Shown: positions 1 through 9,421, counted from the first letter of the stretch. The stretch: DNA of 64,000 nucleotides from Methylobacterium nodulans ORS 2060 (GCF_000022085.1 NC_011894.1:4765001-4829000); one strand, 5' to 3'. Program-made: numbers and translations. The notes: generated by a model not told the origin, from the sequence alone.

Positions 1-140
1 GATGATTGACGGTTCTATGAACTCAGCAAAATCGGGTGAGGCCACTCGCCCAAGCCGGAGAGCGCAGTCCATCGGGTTCCCGCGCCAGCACCGAGGCTGA
101 CGCAGTACCGGGAGCTGCCTCGCGGGACAGGGAGGAATCC

Positions 141-1691
141 GTGCTGGCCGAAGCAGACATGAAGACGATGGGCGAGGTGCCGCGCACCATCCGGGTGCAT
201 GAGGCGGACAACGTCGCGATCGTGGTCAACGCCTTCGGGCTGCCGGCCGGGACGGTGTTTCCGGACGGCCTGGTGCTGCGCGAATTCGTGCCGCAGGGCC
301 ACAAGGTGGCGCTCGCCGACATCGCCGCGGGCGAGGCGGTCCGGCGCTACGGCGAGGTGATCGGCACCGCCCGCGAGGACATCCCGCGCGGCGCCTGGGT
401 CGAGGAATCGCGCATGCGCACCCCGCCCGCCCCCGCTCTCGACGCGCTGGAACTCGCCACCCGCGTCCCCGCTCCACTGCCGCCCCTCGACGGCTACACC
501 TTCGAGGGCTACCGCAATCCCGACGGCTCGGTCGGCACCCGCAACATCCTGGCCATCTCCACCAGCGTGCAATGCGTCGCCGGCACCCTCGACGTCGCCA
601 TCCGGCGCATCCGCGAGGAGCTGCTGCCGCGCTATCCCAATGTCGATGACGTGGTCGGCCTCACCCATGCCTATGGCTGCGGCGTCGCCATCAATGCGCC
701 GGAGGCGGCGATCCCGATCCGCACCCTCCAGAGCCTCGCCCGGAACCCGAATTTCGGCGGCGAGGTGATGGTGGTGGGGCTCGGCTGCGAGAAGCTGGTC
801 GCGGAGCGCCTGCTGCCGGACGGGCAGACCGAGGGCGTGGTGCGCCTCCAAGACGAGCGCCACCAGGGCTTCGGCATGATGCTCGACAGCATCATGGCCA
901 TGGCCGAGGCGCGGCTGGAGGTGCTCAACCGCCGCCGTCGCGAGACCTGCCCGGCCTCCGACCTCGTGGTCGGGCTGCAATGCGGCGGCAGCGACGCCTT
1001 CTCAGGCGTGACCGCCAATCCGGCGCTCGGCTTTGCCGCCGACCTCCTGGTGCGCTGCGGCGCCACCGTGCTGTTCTCGGAGGTCACGGAGGTGCGCGAC
1101 GCCATCCACCTGCTCACCCCCCGGGCCGAGACCGAGGAGGTGGCCCGCGCGCTCATCCGCGAGATGGCGTGGTACGACGCTTATCTCGCCCGCGGCGAGG
1201 CCGACCGCAGCGCCAATCCGTCTCCCGGCAACAAGAAGGGCGGGCTCAACACCATCGTCGAGAAGGCGCTGGGCTCGGTGGCGAAGTCGGGCACCAGCGC
1301 GATCCGGGGCGTGCTGGCGCCGGGCGAGCGGGTGCGCCAGAAGGGGCTGATCTTCGCCGCGACCCCGGCGAGCGACTTCGTGTGCGGCACGCTGCAGCTT
1401 GCCTCCGGCATCACGCTGCAGGTGTTCTCCACGGGGCGGGGCACGCCCTACGGGCTCAAGCAGGCGCCGGTGATCAAGGTGGCGACCCGCACCGAACTCT
1501 CCGAGCGCTGGTCGGACCTGATCGACCTCGACGCGGGCCGGATCGCCACCGGCAAGGCGACGATCGAGGAGATGGGCTGGGAGCTCTTCCGGCTGATCCT
1601 CGACGTGGCGAGCGGGCGCCGCAAGCCGTGGTCCGACCATTGGGGCCTCTACAACGACCTCACGCTGTTCAACCCGGCGCCCGTAACTTAA
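141..1691 (+). CDS. garD: galactarate dehydratase (GarD/UxaA family)
   Basis: This encodes a 516-residue UxaA/GarD-family dehydratase, predicted to remove water from meso-galactarate to give 5-keto-4-deoxy-glucarate in the cytoplasm. An N-terminal SAF-type domain (about residues 15-90, starting [13 protein letters not shown]) is followed by the large catalytic domain with [41 protein letters not shown] and [10 protein letters not shown], all typical of GarD. The family uses iron or another divalent metal. The GTG at 141 is chosen because GGGAGGA lies about five bases upstream; an ATG at 159 is the alternative. Length matches GarD (about 510-525 aa). The next genes are a sugar-acid transporter and a second galactarate/talarate dehydratase, which supports the role. 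Altronate dehydratase is less likely given the GarD-type C-terminus. Confidence 0.88.
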   Translation: MLAEADMKTMGEVPRTIRVHEADNVAIVVNAFGLPAGTVFPDGLVLREFVPQGHKVALADIAAGEAVRRYGEVIGTAREDIPRGAWVEESRMRTPPAPALDALELATRVPAPLPPLDGYTFEGYRNPDGSVGTRNILAISTSVQCVAGTLDVAIRRIREELLPRYPNVDDVVGLTHAYGCGVAINAPEAAIPIRTLQSLARNPNFGGEVMVVGLGCEKLVAERLLPDGQTEGVVRLQDERHQGFGMMLDSIMAMAEARLEVLNRRRRETCPASDLVVGLQCGGSDAFSGVTANPALGFAADLLVRCGATVLFSEVTEVRDAIHLLTPRAETEEVARALIREMAWYDAYLARGEADRSANPSPGNKKGGLNTIVEKALGSVAKSGTSAIRGVLAPGERVRQKGLIFAATPASDFVCGTLQLASGITLQVFSTGRGTPYGLKQAPVIKVATRTELSERWSDLIDLDAGRIATGKATIEEMGWELFRLILDVASGRRKPWSDHWGLYNDLTLFNPAPVT

Positions 1692-1798
1692 GCCGATCCG
1701 AGCTTCATCTGCATCGATGCAGGCCTCCTGCACATCCTTTCAGTTTGGCTCGCAATAATCAAAACAAGAAATCATCCTGTTTTTTAGAGGAGGGAACG

Positions 1799-3118
1799 AT
1801 GAATCGCGCCAACGATGAGCTGGAGGCGAGGACCATACGCAAGGTCGCCTGGCGGCTTCTGCCTCTCATCGTCATCATCTATCTGGTCGCCTATATCGAC
1901 AGGACCAATGTCAGCTTTGCCGCGACGGGCGGCATGTCCAATGCGCTCGGCCTGTCGGCGAAGGATTTCGGCTTCGGTGCCGGCATCTTCTTCCTCGGGT
2001 ACTTTCTGTTCGAGGTCCCGAGCAATCTTCTGCTCGAAAAAGCCGGTGCGCGGCGGTGGATCGCCCGGATCATGATCTCGTGGGGCCTGGTTGCCGCCGC
2101 GATGGCCTTCGCGACAGGGCCGACGAGCTTCGTGATCATGCGGTTCCTGCTCGGCGTCGCCGAAGCCGGCTTCTTTCCGGGGGTGATCCTGTACTTCACC
2201 TACTGGTTCCCCAAATCGTACCGCAGCCGCGTGCTGGCCTCGCTCTACGTCGCCGTCCCGGTCTCGAATGCCGTGACCGCGGCCCTGTCGGGCGTGCTGC
2301 TCGGCCTCGACGGGCTGTTCGGTCTCGCGGGCTGGCAATGGCTTTTCATCATCGAGGCGGCGCCGGCCGTTCTCCTGGCCTTCGTCGTCCTGCGATACCT
2401 CACCGACACGCCCGCCAAGGCCGAATGGCTGCAGCCGGACGAGAAGGCATGGCTCTGCTCCACCATCGAGAAGGAGCGGCAGGACCTGCTCAGGCAGGAA
2501 AGCGGCCACATGACCCTGCGCCGCGCCTTCACGGACGTCCGGGTCCTGTCCCTGGCCCTGATGTACTTCACCATCGTGACGGCGACCTACGGCATCACCT
2601 ATTTCCTACCCCAGATCGTGAAGGGAATCGGCGGCTCCAACCTGCAGATCGGCCTGATCAGCGCGGCGCCCTACATTGTCGGCACGGTCGGGCTGCTCGC
2701 ATGGAGCTGGTCGTCCGACCGCATGCGAGAGCGCAAGTGGCACTACGTCGTGGCCTGCCTTCTCGGCGCAGGCGGCCTTGCCGCGGCAGGGTTCTACGGC
2801 AGCACCATGATGGCCGTCGTCGCCATCGCGGTGGCCACGGTCGGCCTCTACGGATGCAAGCCGGCCTTCTGGACCATGCCGAGCGAGTTCCTGACCGGAA
2901 CGGCGGCCGCGGGCGGGATCGCGATGATCAACTCGATCGGCAATCTCGGCGGCTTCGTCGGGCCCTTCGTGGTCGGCTGGATCAAGGACGCCACGGGCGG
3001 GTTCGGCGCCGCACTGGGCTTCCTGACCGCATGCGCGATCCTGTCGGCGCTGCTTACCGTCGTGACGGTGCCGTCGCGGGTGCGGCCGGCCCACAAGATC
3101 GCGACCCTGCCCACCTGA
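1799..3118 (+). CDS. MFS transporter, ACS family (probable hexarate uptake)
   Basis: This is a 439-residue major facilitator of the anion:cation symporter family, with about 12 hydrophobic helices. YIDRTNVSFA in helix 1 and the loop-2 stretch GYFLFEVPSNLLLEKAGARRWIARI are ACS hallmarks, shared with glucarate/galactarate and tartrate permeases. A strong ribosome site (AGAGGAGG) sits just before the ATG. It lies between two hexarate dehydratase genes, so uptake of galactarate, glucarate or talarate is the natural inference. The substrate itself cannot be read from the sequence. Confidence 0.85.
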   Translation: MNRANDELEARTIRKVAWRLLPLIVIIYLVAYIDRTNVSFAATGGMSNALGLSAKDFGFGAGIFFLGYFLFEVPSNLLLEKAGARRWIARIMISWGLVAAAMAFATGPTSFVIMRFLLGVAEAGFFPGVILYFTYWFPKSYRSRVLASLYVAVPVSNAVTAALSGVLLGLDGLFGLAGWQWLFIIEAAPAVLLAFVVLRYLTDTPAKAEWLQPDEKAWLCSTIEKERQDLLRQESGHMTLRRAFTDVRVLSLALMYFTIVTATYGITYFLPQIVKGIGGSNLQIGLISAAPYIVGTVGLLAWSWSSDRMRERKWHYVVACLLGAGGLAAAGFYGSTMMAVVAIAVATVGLYGCKPAFWTMPSEFLTGTAAAGGIAMINSIGNLGGFVGPFVVGWIKDATGGFGAALGFLTACAILSALLTVVTVPSRVRPAHKIATLPT

Positions 3119-3197
3119 CCGCCCGCCGACGCTCCCACCGTCAAGACCACGTGGGAGCGTCGAATCGCTGGTCGCAGATCTTCAGCCGGAGACCATC

Positions 3198-4334
3198 ATG
3201 TCAGGTGCAAAAGAGACGGTGAGCTGGATCAAGCTGCACTCGGTCTATCTGCCGCTGACGAATCCGATCAGCGATGCGAAGGTGTTGACCGGCCGCCAGA
3301 AGCCGATGACCGAGATCGCGATCCTGTTCTGCGAGGTCGAGACGAGCGAGGGGCAGCGCGGCCTCGGATTCAGCTACTCCAAACGGGCGGGCGGGCCGGG
3401 ACAGTTCGCTCACGCCAAGGAGATTGCACCGGCTCTGCTGGGGGAGGACCCGAACGATATCGCGAAGGCCTGGGACAAGCTGGCCTGGGCGGGAGCTTCG
3501 GTCGGTCGCAGCGGCCTGGCCGTCCAGGCGATCGGCGCCTTCGAAGTCGCCCTGTGGGACCTCAAGGCGAAGCGGGCGGGGCTCTCCCTCGCCAAGCTCT
3601 TGGGCGCGCACCGCGATTCCGTGCGCTGCTACAACACCTCCGGGGGCTTCCTGCACACGCCCCTGGAGGAGGTGCTGGCCAACACGACGCGCTCCCGCGA
3701 GAAGGGGATCGGCGGCATCAAGCTCAAGGTCGGACAGCCGGATTGGGCCCTCGACCTCAAGCGCGTGTCCGCCGTGCGGAAGCATCTCGGCGATGCCTTT
3801 CCGCTGATGGTCGATGCCAACCAGCAATGGGATCGGCCGACTGCGCAGCGGATGGGCCGCATCTTCGAGCAGTTCAACCTGATCTGGATCGAAGAGCCGC
3901 TCGATTGCTATGATGCTGCCGGCCACGCCGCGCTGGCAGCGCAGCTCGACACGCCGATCGCCACGGGCGAGATGCTGACCAGCGTCGCCGAGCATTGGGA
4001 CTTCATCCGCCAGAACGGCGCCGACTTCCTGATGCCGGACGCGCCGCGCGTCGGGGGCATCACGCCCTTCCTGAAGGTCGCCGCGCTCGCCGAGTTCGCC
4101 GGCCTGACGATCGCGCCGCACTTCTCGATGGAACTGCACATCCACCTCGCGGCGGCCATGCAGCGCGAGCCGTGGGTGGAGCATTTCGAATGGCTCGAAC
4201 CGCTGTTCAACGAGCGCCTTGAGCTCAAGGACGGCCGCATGATCGTTCCGACCCGGCCGGGGCTCGGCGTGAGCATGAGCGAGCAGGCGATCGCCTGGAG
4301 CCGTGAGACAGCGGAATTCGGCCGCAGAGCCTGA
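3198..4334 (+). CDS. L-talarate/galactarate dehydratase (enolase superfamily)
   Basis: This is a 378-residue mandelate racemase/muconate lactonizing enzyme family protein. Mg2+ ligands of the barrel are D206 (VDANQQW), E232 (WIEEPLD) and E258 (ATGEML). The acid/base pair is the KxK motif K175-L-K177 and H308 (APHFSMELHIHL). The HFSMELHIHL and KVGQPDW signatures fit talarate/galactarate dehydratases (TalrD/GalrD) better than glucarate dehydratase. The product would be 5-keto-4-deoxy-glucarate, the same as from the upstream GarD-type enzyme. It follows the transporter gene by 79 bases and is probably co-transcribed. Substrate preference between talarate and galactarate is inferred. Confidence 0.85.
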   Translation: MSGAKETVSWIKLHSVYLPLTNPISDAKVLTGRQKPMTEIAILFCEVETSEGQRGLGFSYSKRAGGPGQFAHAKEIAPALLGEDPNDIAKAWDKLAWAGASVGRSGLAVQAIGAFEVALWDLKAKRAGLSLAKLLGAHRDSVRCYNTSGGFLHTPLEEVLANTTRSREKGIGGIKLKVGQPDWALDLKRVSAVRKHLGDAFPLMVDANQQWDRPTAQRMGRIFEQFNLIWIEEPLDCYDAAGHAALAAQLDTPIATGEMLTSVAEHWDFIRQNGADFLMPDAPRVGGITPFLKVAALAEFAGLTIAPHFSMELHIHLAAAMQREPWVEHFEWLEPLFNERLELKDGRMIVPTRPGLGVSMSEQAIAWSRETAEFGRRA

Positions 4335-4378
4335 AACTGCGCGTCGAGAGCACCTGCAGCCGAGGCATTCTCGCCTGA

Positions 4379-4594
4379 ACCGTACCGGGCGCGCTCGACG
4401 GCTTCCGGGTCGATCGCGACGGCAATCTCTGGTGCGGCTGGGGCAGCAACGGCCAGCTGCAATCCGAGCCTTCGGACCTGAATGGACGCAGGGTCTACGC
4501 GCTCAAGATCCAGCCAGAGGATCTCGATGGAGTGAAGATCTTCAATGCTGCGGGAAAGCCGATCGGGTTCATTCGACTTCCGGAGCGCTGTTCC
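4379..4594 (+). pseudogene. remnant of SMP-30/gluconolactonase gene
   Basis: In one frame, right after a stop at 4376, about 70 codons read like the C-terminal half of SMP-30/gluconolactonase proteins: GALDGFRVDRDGNLWCGWG, then LDGVKIFNAAGKPIGFIRLP. The fragment has no start codon, lacks the N-terminal beta-propeller blades, and runs into a dispersed repeat immediately after LPERC. Sugar-lactone hydrolases are common partners of hexarate catabolism, so this is probably a decayed member of the upstream cluster. There is no internal frameshift, so the loss may be recent. Confidence 0.6.
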
Positions 4595-4701
4595 CTAGAG
4601 CATTTTCCGACGAAGTGGATGCCGGTTCGTCGCAGAAAATGCGGCAAAAAACAAAGATCTGGAGCAGGATCCGATTGCAACGTGATCGGATCCTGCTCTA
4701 G
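4595..4701. repeat. dispersed repeat, GCATTTTCCGACGAAGTGG family (copy 1)
   Basis: A roughly 107-bp intergenic element begins CTAGAGCATTTTCCGACG and ends GGATCCTGCTCTAG, so its ends are inverted. It contains internal inverted pairs: the CGACGAAG...CTTCGTCG-like core GCCGGTTCGTCGCAG, and GATCGGATCC. Related copies lie at about 13008-13111 and 58206-58251 (inverted), with a diverged tandem pair at 42533-42700. Copy 1 abuts the gluconolactonase remnant. Confidence 0.75.
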
Positions 4702-4708
4702 AACACCC

Positions 4709-4993
4709 TTAGGTGCGGTGCAGAGCCAACCACCAGCGGCGCTTTTCCAGGACCGGGCGAGCGGTTGGGCCAGCGGCACCGACCCGAGCCAAGCGCATTC
4801 GGTGAGCCTGGATCATGACATCGATGCGCTTCATGGCTTTCATAACCTCTGCTGCCATCAGCCGTTCGCCCTCCCACGTGCTATGCTGATAAATCTCGTG
4901 CAATCGTCTCTCCGCAGCGAGAACGAGTTGCGCGCTCTCCTCACCGTACCCGTCCTCAGCGAGAACGAACAGCCGGCTTGCTGCCATCGGCAT
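4709..4993 (-). CDS. small protein of unknown function
   Basis: This encodes a 94-residue protein I do not recognise. It has no signal peptide or membrane helix; the middle (about residues 20-70) is predicted helical and charged (AAERRLHEIYQ, AEVMKAMKRIDVMIQAHRMRL). A good ribosome site (AGGAG, six bases before the ATG) supports it as a real gene. It follows an AT-rich stretch (5030-5115) that probably contains its promoter. GC content is lower than in the flanking genes, which could indicate acquisition. Confidence 0.55.
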   Translation of the reverse strand: MPMAASRLFVLAEDGYGEESAQLVLAAERRLHEIYQHSTWEGERLMAAEVMKAMKRIDVMIQAHRMRLARVGAAGPTARPVLEKRRWWLALHRT

Positions 4994-5019
4994 GACGAAC
5001 TCCTGATTTCTGGATAAAA

Positions 5020-5115
5020 CACGCCAATTCGTCTGATGATATCTTTCTAGGTTTTAAAATATAAAATACAAAGGACGTTTCGAAGATTTTCAGGAAATAT
5101 TTAATTTCGAGCGGC
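5020..5115. promoter_or_regulatory. AT-rich intergenic segment, probable promoter region
   Basis: About 95 bases, including TTTTAAAATATAAAATAC, are far richer in A+T than the rest of the window. They lie upstream of the leftward 94-residue gene and downstream of the leftward tautomerase gene. Promoter function is inferred from composition and position only. Confidence 0.35.
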
Positions 5116-5249
5116 ATTTGTCTCGAAACAAGAATCAGCCATGTCGACGAGGTGCGCGGAGACAGGGCGGCCTGCGCGCAAGTCCGCTCGCGCGCAGACG
5201 AAACAGGTCGGTTCGCTCAACAGGTCGTGCCGATCCGGGTGCCGGCTCT

Positions 5250-5462
5250 TCAGGATCGCAACGCCTTCACGTCCTCGGTGCGGAGACCTTTCCCACCGAT
5301 GCCCCAGTCGCCGCTGCGAAATTCCTGCACGCGCACCCAGGTCACGCCGCGCATGGCCTCGCCCTCGATCGCGACCATGGCATCCGTGACCTTCTCGATC
5401 ATCTCCTTCTTCTGCGTCGCCGAGAAGACGCCTTCGATGAGCTGAATATCGACGAGTGGCAT
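5250..5462 (-). CDS. 4-oxalocrotonate tautomerase family protein
   Basis: This is a 70-residue tautomerase. The N-terminus MPLVDIQLIEGVFSATQKKEMIEKVTDAM matches the family, with the catalytic Pro2 exposed after Met removal. The remainder (GVTWVRVQEFRSGDWGIGGKGL) fits the second beta strand and the C-terminal hairpin. Such enzymes keto-enol tautomerise small 2-oxo acids as oligomers. An AGGGAG site lies about eight bases before the ATG. It is divergent from the winged-helix regulator at 5628, which may control it. Its substrate is unknown. Confidence 0.8.
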   Translation of the reverse strand: MPLVDIQLIEGVFSATQKKEMIEKVTDAMVAIEGEAMRGVTWVRVQEFRSGDWGIGGKGLRTEDVKALRS

Positions 5463-5627
5463 GATCGTGCTCCCTGGTCCTTGCCCGGAACCGCCCCGGG
5501 CTTGCAGGCCCGGTTCTATCGCGCACCCGATCGGCCATGCTTGGAGGCGGCCTGGAGAGGCCGGGGAGAAATCGTGGAGATGTGCTAGAATTTCAGCGCC
5601 GATGCACTCGTCCACGGAGGGCCGGCG

Positions 5628-7193
5628 ATGCCCTACCTCTTCGAAGGGTTCGAACTCGACACCGACCAGCTCGAGCTGCGCCAGAATGGCGTGATCATAC
5701 CTATCGAGCCTCAGGTCTTCGCGGTGTTGCGGCTTCTGTTGGAGAACAGAGACCGCATGGTCTTGAAAGATGAGATCGTCGAAAAGGTTTGGGGTGGGCG
5801 GTTCGTCTCCGATTCGGCGATTTCAAGCCGGATCAAATCTGCTCGCCGCGCCCTCGGGGACGATGGGAAGGAACAGCGTTTCATCCGCACCCTGCATGGC
5901 CAAGGCTTCCGCTTCGTTGCGGATGTCAGAACCATCGCCGCCCCGGGTCGAGTGCTGCCGACCCCGATCGGCCTGGAGAAGGGGCCGCCCAAGCCTGCGG
6001 ACCATTCACGACCCTCGATCGCGGTCCTGCCGTTTCGGCTCATCGGCCGGTCGGAACTGCACCCGGCCATCGGCGATGCGATCGCGCACGAGTTGATCGC
6101 CGCATTGTCCCGATTGCGGTGGCTGTTCGTCATCGCCCGCGGCTCATCGTTTCGCTTCCGATCGGACGATCCCGACATCTGCGGCATCGGGCGACTGCTC
6201 GATGCTCACTATTGCCTGTCCGGCGTCATCGAGACCGTTGCCGGCACGGTGACGATCACCGCCGAGCTTGCCGACACGAGAACGGCCGGAATCCTCTGGG
6301 GAGACCGATTTGCAGGCCGCATCGACGACATTCACGAGATCCGTGCCCGCATCACCGCAAGCATCATCGCGGCTCTTGAAATCCAGATTCCGCTGAACGA
6401 GGCGGCCCTCGCCAGCGTTGCCGTGCCGAGCAGCTTGGACGCTTGGTCCGCTTATCACCTTGGCCTCAGGCATCTGTATCGATTCAACGCCTCGGACAAT
6501 GCGGCGGCAGTGGCGCTGTTCGAGCGCGCCGTCGCCCTGGAGCCTGGCTTCGCCCGGGCCAGCGCCGGTCTCTCCTCGGCGCATTTCCAGAGCGCCTTCC
6601 TCCGGTATTCGGCAGATCCGGATGCCAATGTCAGGGCGGCCCGTCGCTTCGCCGAACGCAGCGTGGAACTCGACCCGCTCGACCCTTTCGCCAACTTCAC
6701 GATGGGCCGGGCATTCTGGCTGACGGGCGATGTCGACCGGAGCTTTCCCTGGCTGGATCGGTCGGTCTCGTTGTGTCCGAGCTATGCGCAGGGCTTCTAC
6801 GCCAGAGCATGGGCGGAGACGATCTGCGAGCACGATCTGAACGGAAGCGAGAACGTCGACATCGCGATCTCGCTCAGCCCGCTCGACCCGTTTCTCTATG
6901 CGATGCTGGCGACCCGTGCCCTGACATACCTCATCCACGGCGACGCGGAGCAGGCCGCGGCCTGGGCCGACAGAGCGGCTCGCTCGCCCGGCGCCCATGT
7001 GATGATATCGCTCATCGCCGTGATCGCCCATTCCTTGAACAAGGATCCCGAGCGCGCGGCGGGCTGGGCGGCAGACGTCCGCAGCCGCAGGGGGAGCATG
7101 TCTCAGGCGCACTTCTTCGCGTCGTTCCCGTTCAAGGATGGCGAACTCCGACGGAACATGGCGCGGGCGTTGGCGGATAACGGTTTCTATTGA
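5628..7193 (+). CDS. winged-helix transcriptional regulator with TPRs (CadC/HilA-like)
   Basis: This is a 521-residue regulator. Residues 1-100 form an OmpR/PhoB-type winged helix (LELRQNGVIIPIEPQVFAVLRLLLE, then DSAISSRIKSARRALGDDG, then IRTLHGQGFRFVADV). Residues about 130-260 match the TolB-like region of adenylate-cyclase-type regulators (SIAVLPFRLIG, LLDAHYCLSGVIE). The C-terminal half is TPR-like (FERAVALEPGFARASAGLSSAHF, ERSVELDPLDPFANFTMGRAF). No membrane helix is visible, unlike CadC, so it is probably cytoplasmic. A GGAGG site lies seven bases before the ATG. Its targets are unknown; the divergent tautomerase gene is a candidate. Confidence 0.8.
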   Translation: MPYLFEGFELDTDQLELRQNGVIIPIEPQVFAVLRLLLENRDRMVLKDEIVEKVWGGRFVSDSAISSRIKSARRALGDDGKEQRFIRTLHGQGFRFVADVRTIAAPGRVLPTPIGLEKGPPKPADHSRPSIAVLPFRLIGRSELHPAIGDAIAHELIAALSRLRWLFVIARGSSFRFRSDDPDICGIGRLLDAHYCLSGVIETVAGTVTITAELADTRTAGILWGDRFAGRIDDIHEIRARITASIIAALEIQIPLNEAALASVAVPSSLDAWSAYHLGLRHLYRFNASDNAAAVALFERAVALEPGFARASAGLSSAHFQSAFLRYSADPDANVRAARRFAERSVELDPLDPFANFTMGRAFWLTGDVDRSFPWLDRSVSLCPSYAQGFYARAWAETICEHDLNGSENVDIAISLSPLDPFLYAMLATRALTYLIHGDAEQAAAWADRAARSPGAHVMISLIAVIAHSLNKDPERAAGWAADVRSRRGSMSQAHFFASFPFKDGELRRNMARALADNGFY

Positions 7194-7273
7194 CCTCTTG
7201 GCCTGTAATCGCCGGAACAGATCAACCGGAAACCGTATAAGTCGATGTCTGAACACACGAAATCATTGCCAGC

Positions 7274-8566
7274 CTAGGACTCCGCCAGGATCCTGGTCAC
7301 TATAAAAATCAAGGCTCCAGCTAGTCCGCCAACGATAGTGCCGTTCATTCGGATGTACTGCAGGTCGCTTCCGACCACGAATTCCAGACGTTCCGAGAGT
7401 GTCTGAGCATCCCAACCGCGGACCACCTCGGCGATGAATCCGCCGATTTCTCCACGCCAGGCGATGAGGCGGGCCGCGAGGTGCTCCACCGCCCTGTCGA
7501 CATAGCGCTGCAAGGCAGGGTCCGTCGCCAATGCGCCTCCGATCAGGGTCACCGTCTGGAAAAGCGCGGCCCGCGTTCGGGAATCCGGTCGCGTCAGGTC
7601 GTCGAGCGCCGCTTGCGACGCATCCTTCCAGACGGTGTTGAGCCAAGCCTGCACGTCGGGATGGCCGAGAATCCGGTTCTTCGCTGCGCTCACCTCGGCT
7701 TGCCGCTCCGGCGAGGTCAGAAGCTCGTCCACGAAGCCGTTGAGGGCCTCGCGGAATTTTTGGCGCGCCTCGTTCTCCGGCTCCTGCAACCCCTCCAGGA
7801 TCTCCATCAGGCCTGTGACGATGGCGTTGGCGACGCGACGGTTGATCGCCGTTGGAATCCACCAGCGACTATGCTCGGCGACCAGTTCATCGATGCGCTG
7901 CCGGTTGTCCTCGATCCAGTCCATCGCCACGTCCGCCGCGCGCTCGAACAGCTCGTCGGCCTCCCCGCTTGCCGACAACAGGCGGATGATCCGCCCCAGG
8001 ATCGGTGCGAGATCGGTTTGCTGAAGCTGTTCACCGACCGTGCGCTGGAAGAACTCCTGCAGGTCCTGGTGAGATAGGGACCGCACCAGAGGCGGAAGGG
8101 CCGCGACGGCCGTATCCGTCACGAGGGAAGCGGTTTCGGGGGTGGAGAGCCATTCGGCCAGCCTGCGCCCGACATGAATGTCCCTCAGCTTCCGCAGCAA
8201 GGCTTCCCGGGTCAGGAAATTGCGTTCGATGAAGCGCCCGAGCGCGCGCGCGATCCGGTCCTTGTTGCTCGGGATGATCGCGGTGTGCGGGATGGGCAAG
8301 CCGAGAGGGTGACGAAACAGTGCCGTCACGGCGAACCAGTCGGCCAGGCCGCCGACCACGCTGGCTTCAGCCGTCGCGCGGACAAGCAGAATGGCGAAGC
8401 CGGGAGCCTGAACGAGAAAGGTTGCACCATAAACCACGCCCATGCCGGCGAGCAGTCCCGTGGCGACGGCGCGGTTGCGCCGCAGCCGCTGCGCCGCTCC
8501 TTCCTTGTCGGACGGTCTCGGGCCGAACGGGGCCGGCGGGGGGAATCCGGATACGCCAGCGGGCAT
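7274..8566 (-). CDS. DUF445 family membrane protein
   Basis: This is a DUF445/YjiN-family protein of about 430 residues. Near the N-terminus are two hydrophobic segments (AVATGLLAGMGVVYGATFLV and GFAILLVRATAEASVVGGLADWFAVTALF) followed by the family signature HPLGLPIPHTAIIPSNKDRI. A long helical region follows, and a final hydrophobic segment (GGLAGALIFIVTRIL) closes the protein. The ATG at 8566 is preferred because GGAG lies eight bases upstream; ATGs at 8584/8587 and further upstream are also open. The function of DUF445 proteins is not established. It diverges from an HMA_2-type gene. Confidence 0.8.
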   Translation of the reverse strand: MPAGVSGFPPPAPFGPRPSDKEGAAQRLRRNRAVATGLLAGMGVVYGATFLVQAPGFAILLVRATAEASVVGGLADWFAVTALFRHPLGLPIPHTAIIPSNKDRIARALGRFIERNFLTREALLRKLRDIHVGRRLAEWLSTPETASLVTDTAVAALPPLVRSLSHQDLQEFFQRTVGEQLQQTDLAPILGRIIRLLSASGEADELFERAADVAMDWIEDNRQRIDELVAEHSRWWIPTAINRRVANAIVTGLMEILEGLQEPENEARQKFREALNGFVDELLTSPERQAEVSAAKNRILGHPDVQAWLNTVWKDASQAALDDLTRPDSRTRAALFQTVTLIGGALATDPALQRYVDRAVEHLAARLIAWRGEIGGFIAEVVRGWDAQTLSERLEFVVGSDLQYIRMNGTIVGGLAGALIFIVTRILAES

Positions 8567-8732
8567 CGCCACCACTCCAACCATCATCGCCGCGCGTCGT
8601 CTTCCGGATGCGCATCCTGCCGGCTTCCGGACGCGTCGACGATCATGCGGCTGCGTCGAATGTGGAGGTCCGAGCGAAAAGCTGGCAAGATCTTGCAACT
8701 CGAACGTTAAGCTTGGCGGAGTTTGTCCGTCC

Positions 8733-9314
8733 GTGCCTCCAACCGCCTACATTATCCACCACAGCCCCGGTCGGGTTCGCCTCAAGATCCCGTCTCGACG
8801 CGGCGACAAGCCGTATTTCGCGTCTCTCGTGAGGCAACTCTCTCACCATCCCGCAATCCATGAGCTGCGGGCAGACCCCCGCACCGCCGGACTCGTCGTG
8901 CACCACGCCGGTGTCATCGAGGCCGTGCTCGCTCTCGCGGCCGAGGCCGAGCTGTTCATCACGACGGAAACCGAGATCGATCCCTCGAAATCCCTGCCGC
9001 CCGCGCTGCTCGAGACGACGGCGGCGGGCCTCTCCGGCCTTGCTCTGGCCCAGGCGGCCCGGGGCGAGTTCCTGGGCAGTGCCGCCGAGAGCTTCTGGCA
9101 TGCCTATGGTTCGGCCCGCATTCTCCGGCGTCCGCGCCTCGCAGCCCTCTTCGGCGCTCTGGGCTTTCTGCAGCTGCTGCGCGGCGAACTCCTCGGATCC
9201 GCGACCTCGCTGGCCTTCTACGGGATCCTGCTCGCGACGCATGCCGAGCAAGCCCGCCAAGCCGCGGGCGCGCACGATGCGCCGTCTGACGCCACGCCGA
9301 GCGAACCCGCCTGA
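8733..9314 (+). CDS. HMA_2-like domain protein 1
   Basis: This encodes about 193 residues. The N-terminal 75 residues resemble the HMA_2 type of heavy-metal-associated fold but lack CxxC: YIIHHSPGRVRLKIPSRRGD, then HPAIHELRADPRTAGLVVHH. The C-terminal part is hydrophobic or amphipathic (ALLETTAAGLSGLALAQAA, ALFGALGFLQLLRGELLG, LAFYGILLATHA), suggesting membrane association. A GTG at 8733 with GGAG upstream (8718-8721) is the best start, because the reading frame before it has no matching sequence. It is followed by a second protein with the same N-terminal plan. Confidence 0.65.
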   Translation: MPPTAYIIHHSPGRVRLKIPSRRGDKPYFASLVRQLSHHPAIHELRADPRTAGLVVHHAGVIEAVLALAAEAELFITTETEIDPSKSLPPALLETTAAGLSGLALAQAARGEFLGSAAESFWHAYGSARILRRPRLAALFGALGFLQLLRGELLGSATSLAFYGILLATHAEQARQAAGAHDAPSDATPSEPA

Positions 9315-9421
9315 CTCGCCGGAAGCTGTCACACAGCATTCGTATTGCGTGCATATCCAGACGCATCCTTCGGCGCGGTTGCATGGGTCCACGCCGGACC
9401 GAGCTCTGGCAGGCTGGTTTG

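Noticed and set aside
1..140. A gene entering from the left edge
   Set aside because: No frame in the first 140 bases has recognisable sequence; the long minus-strand frame there is the shadow of garD.
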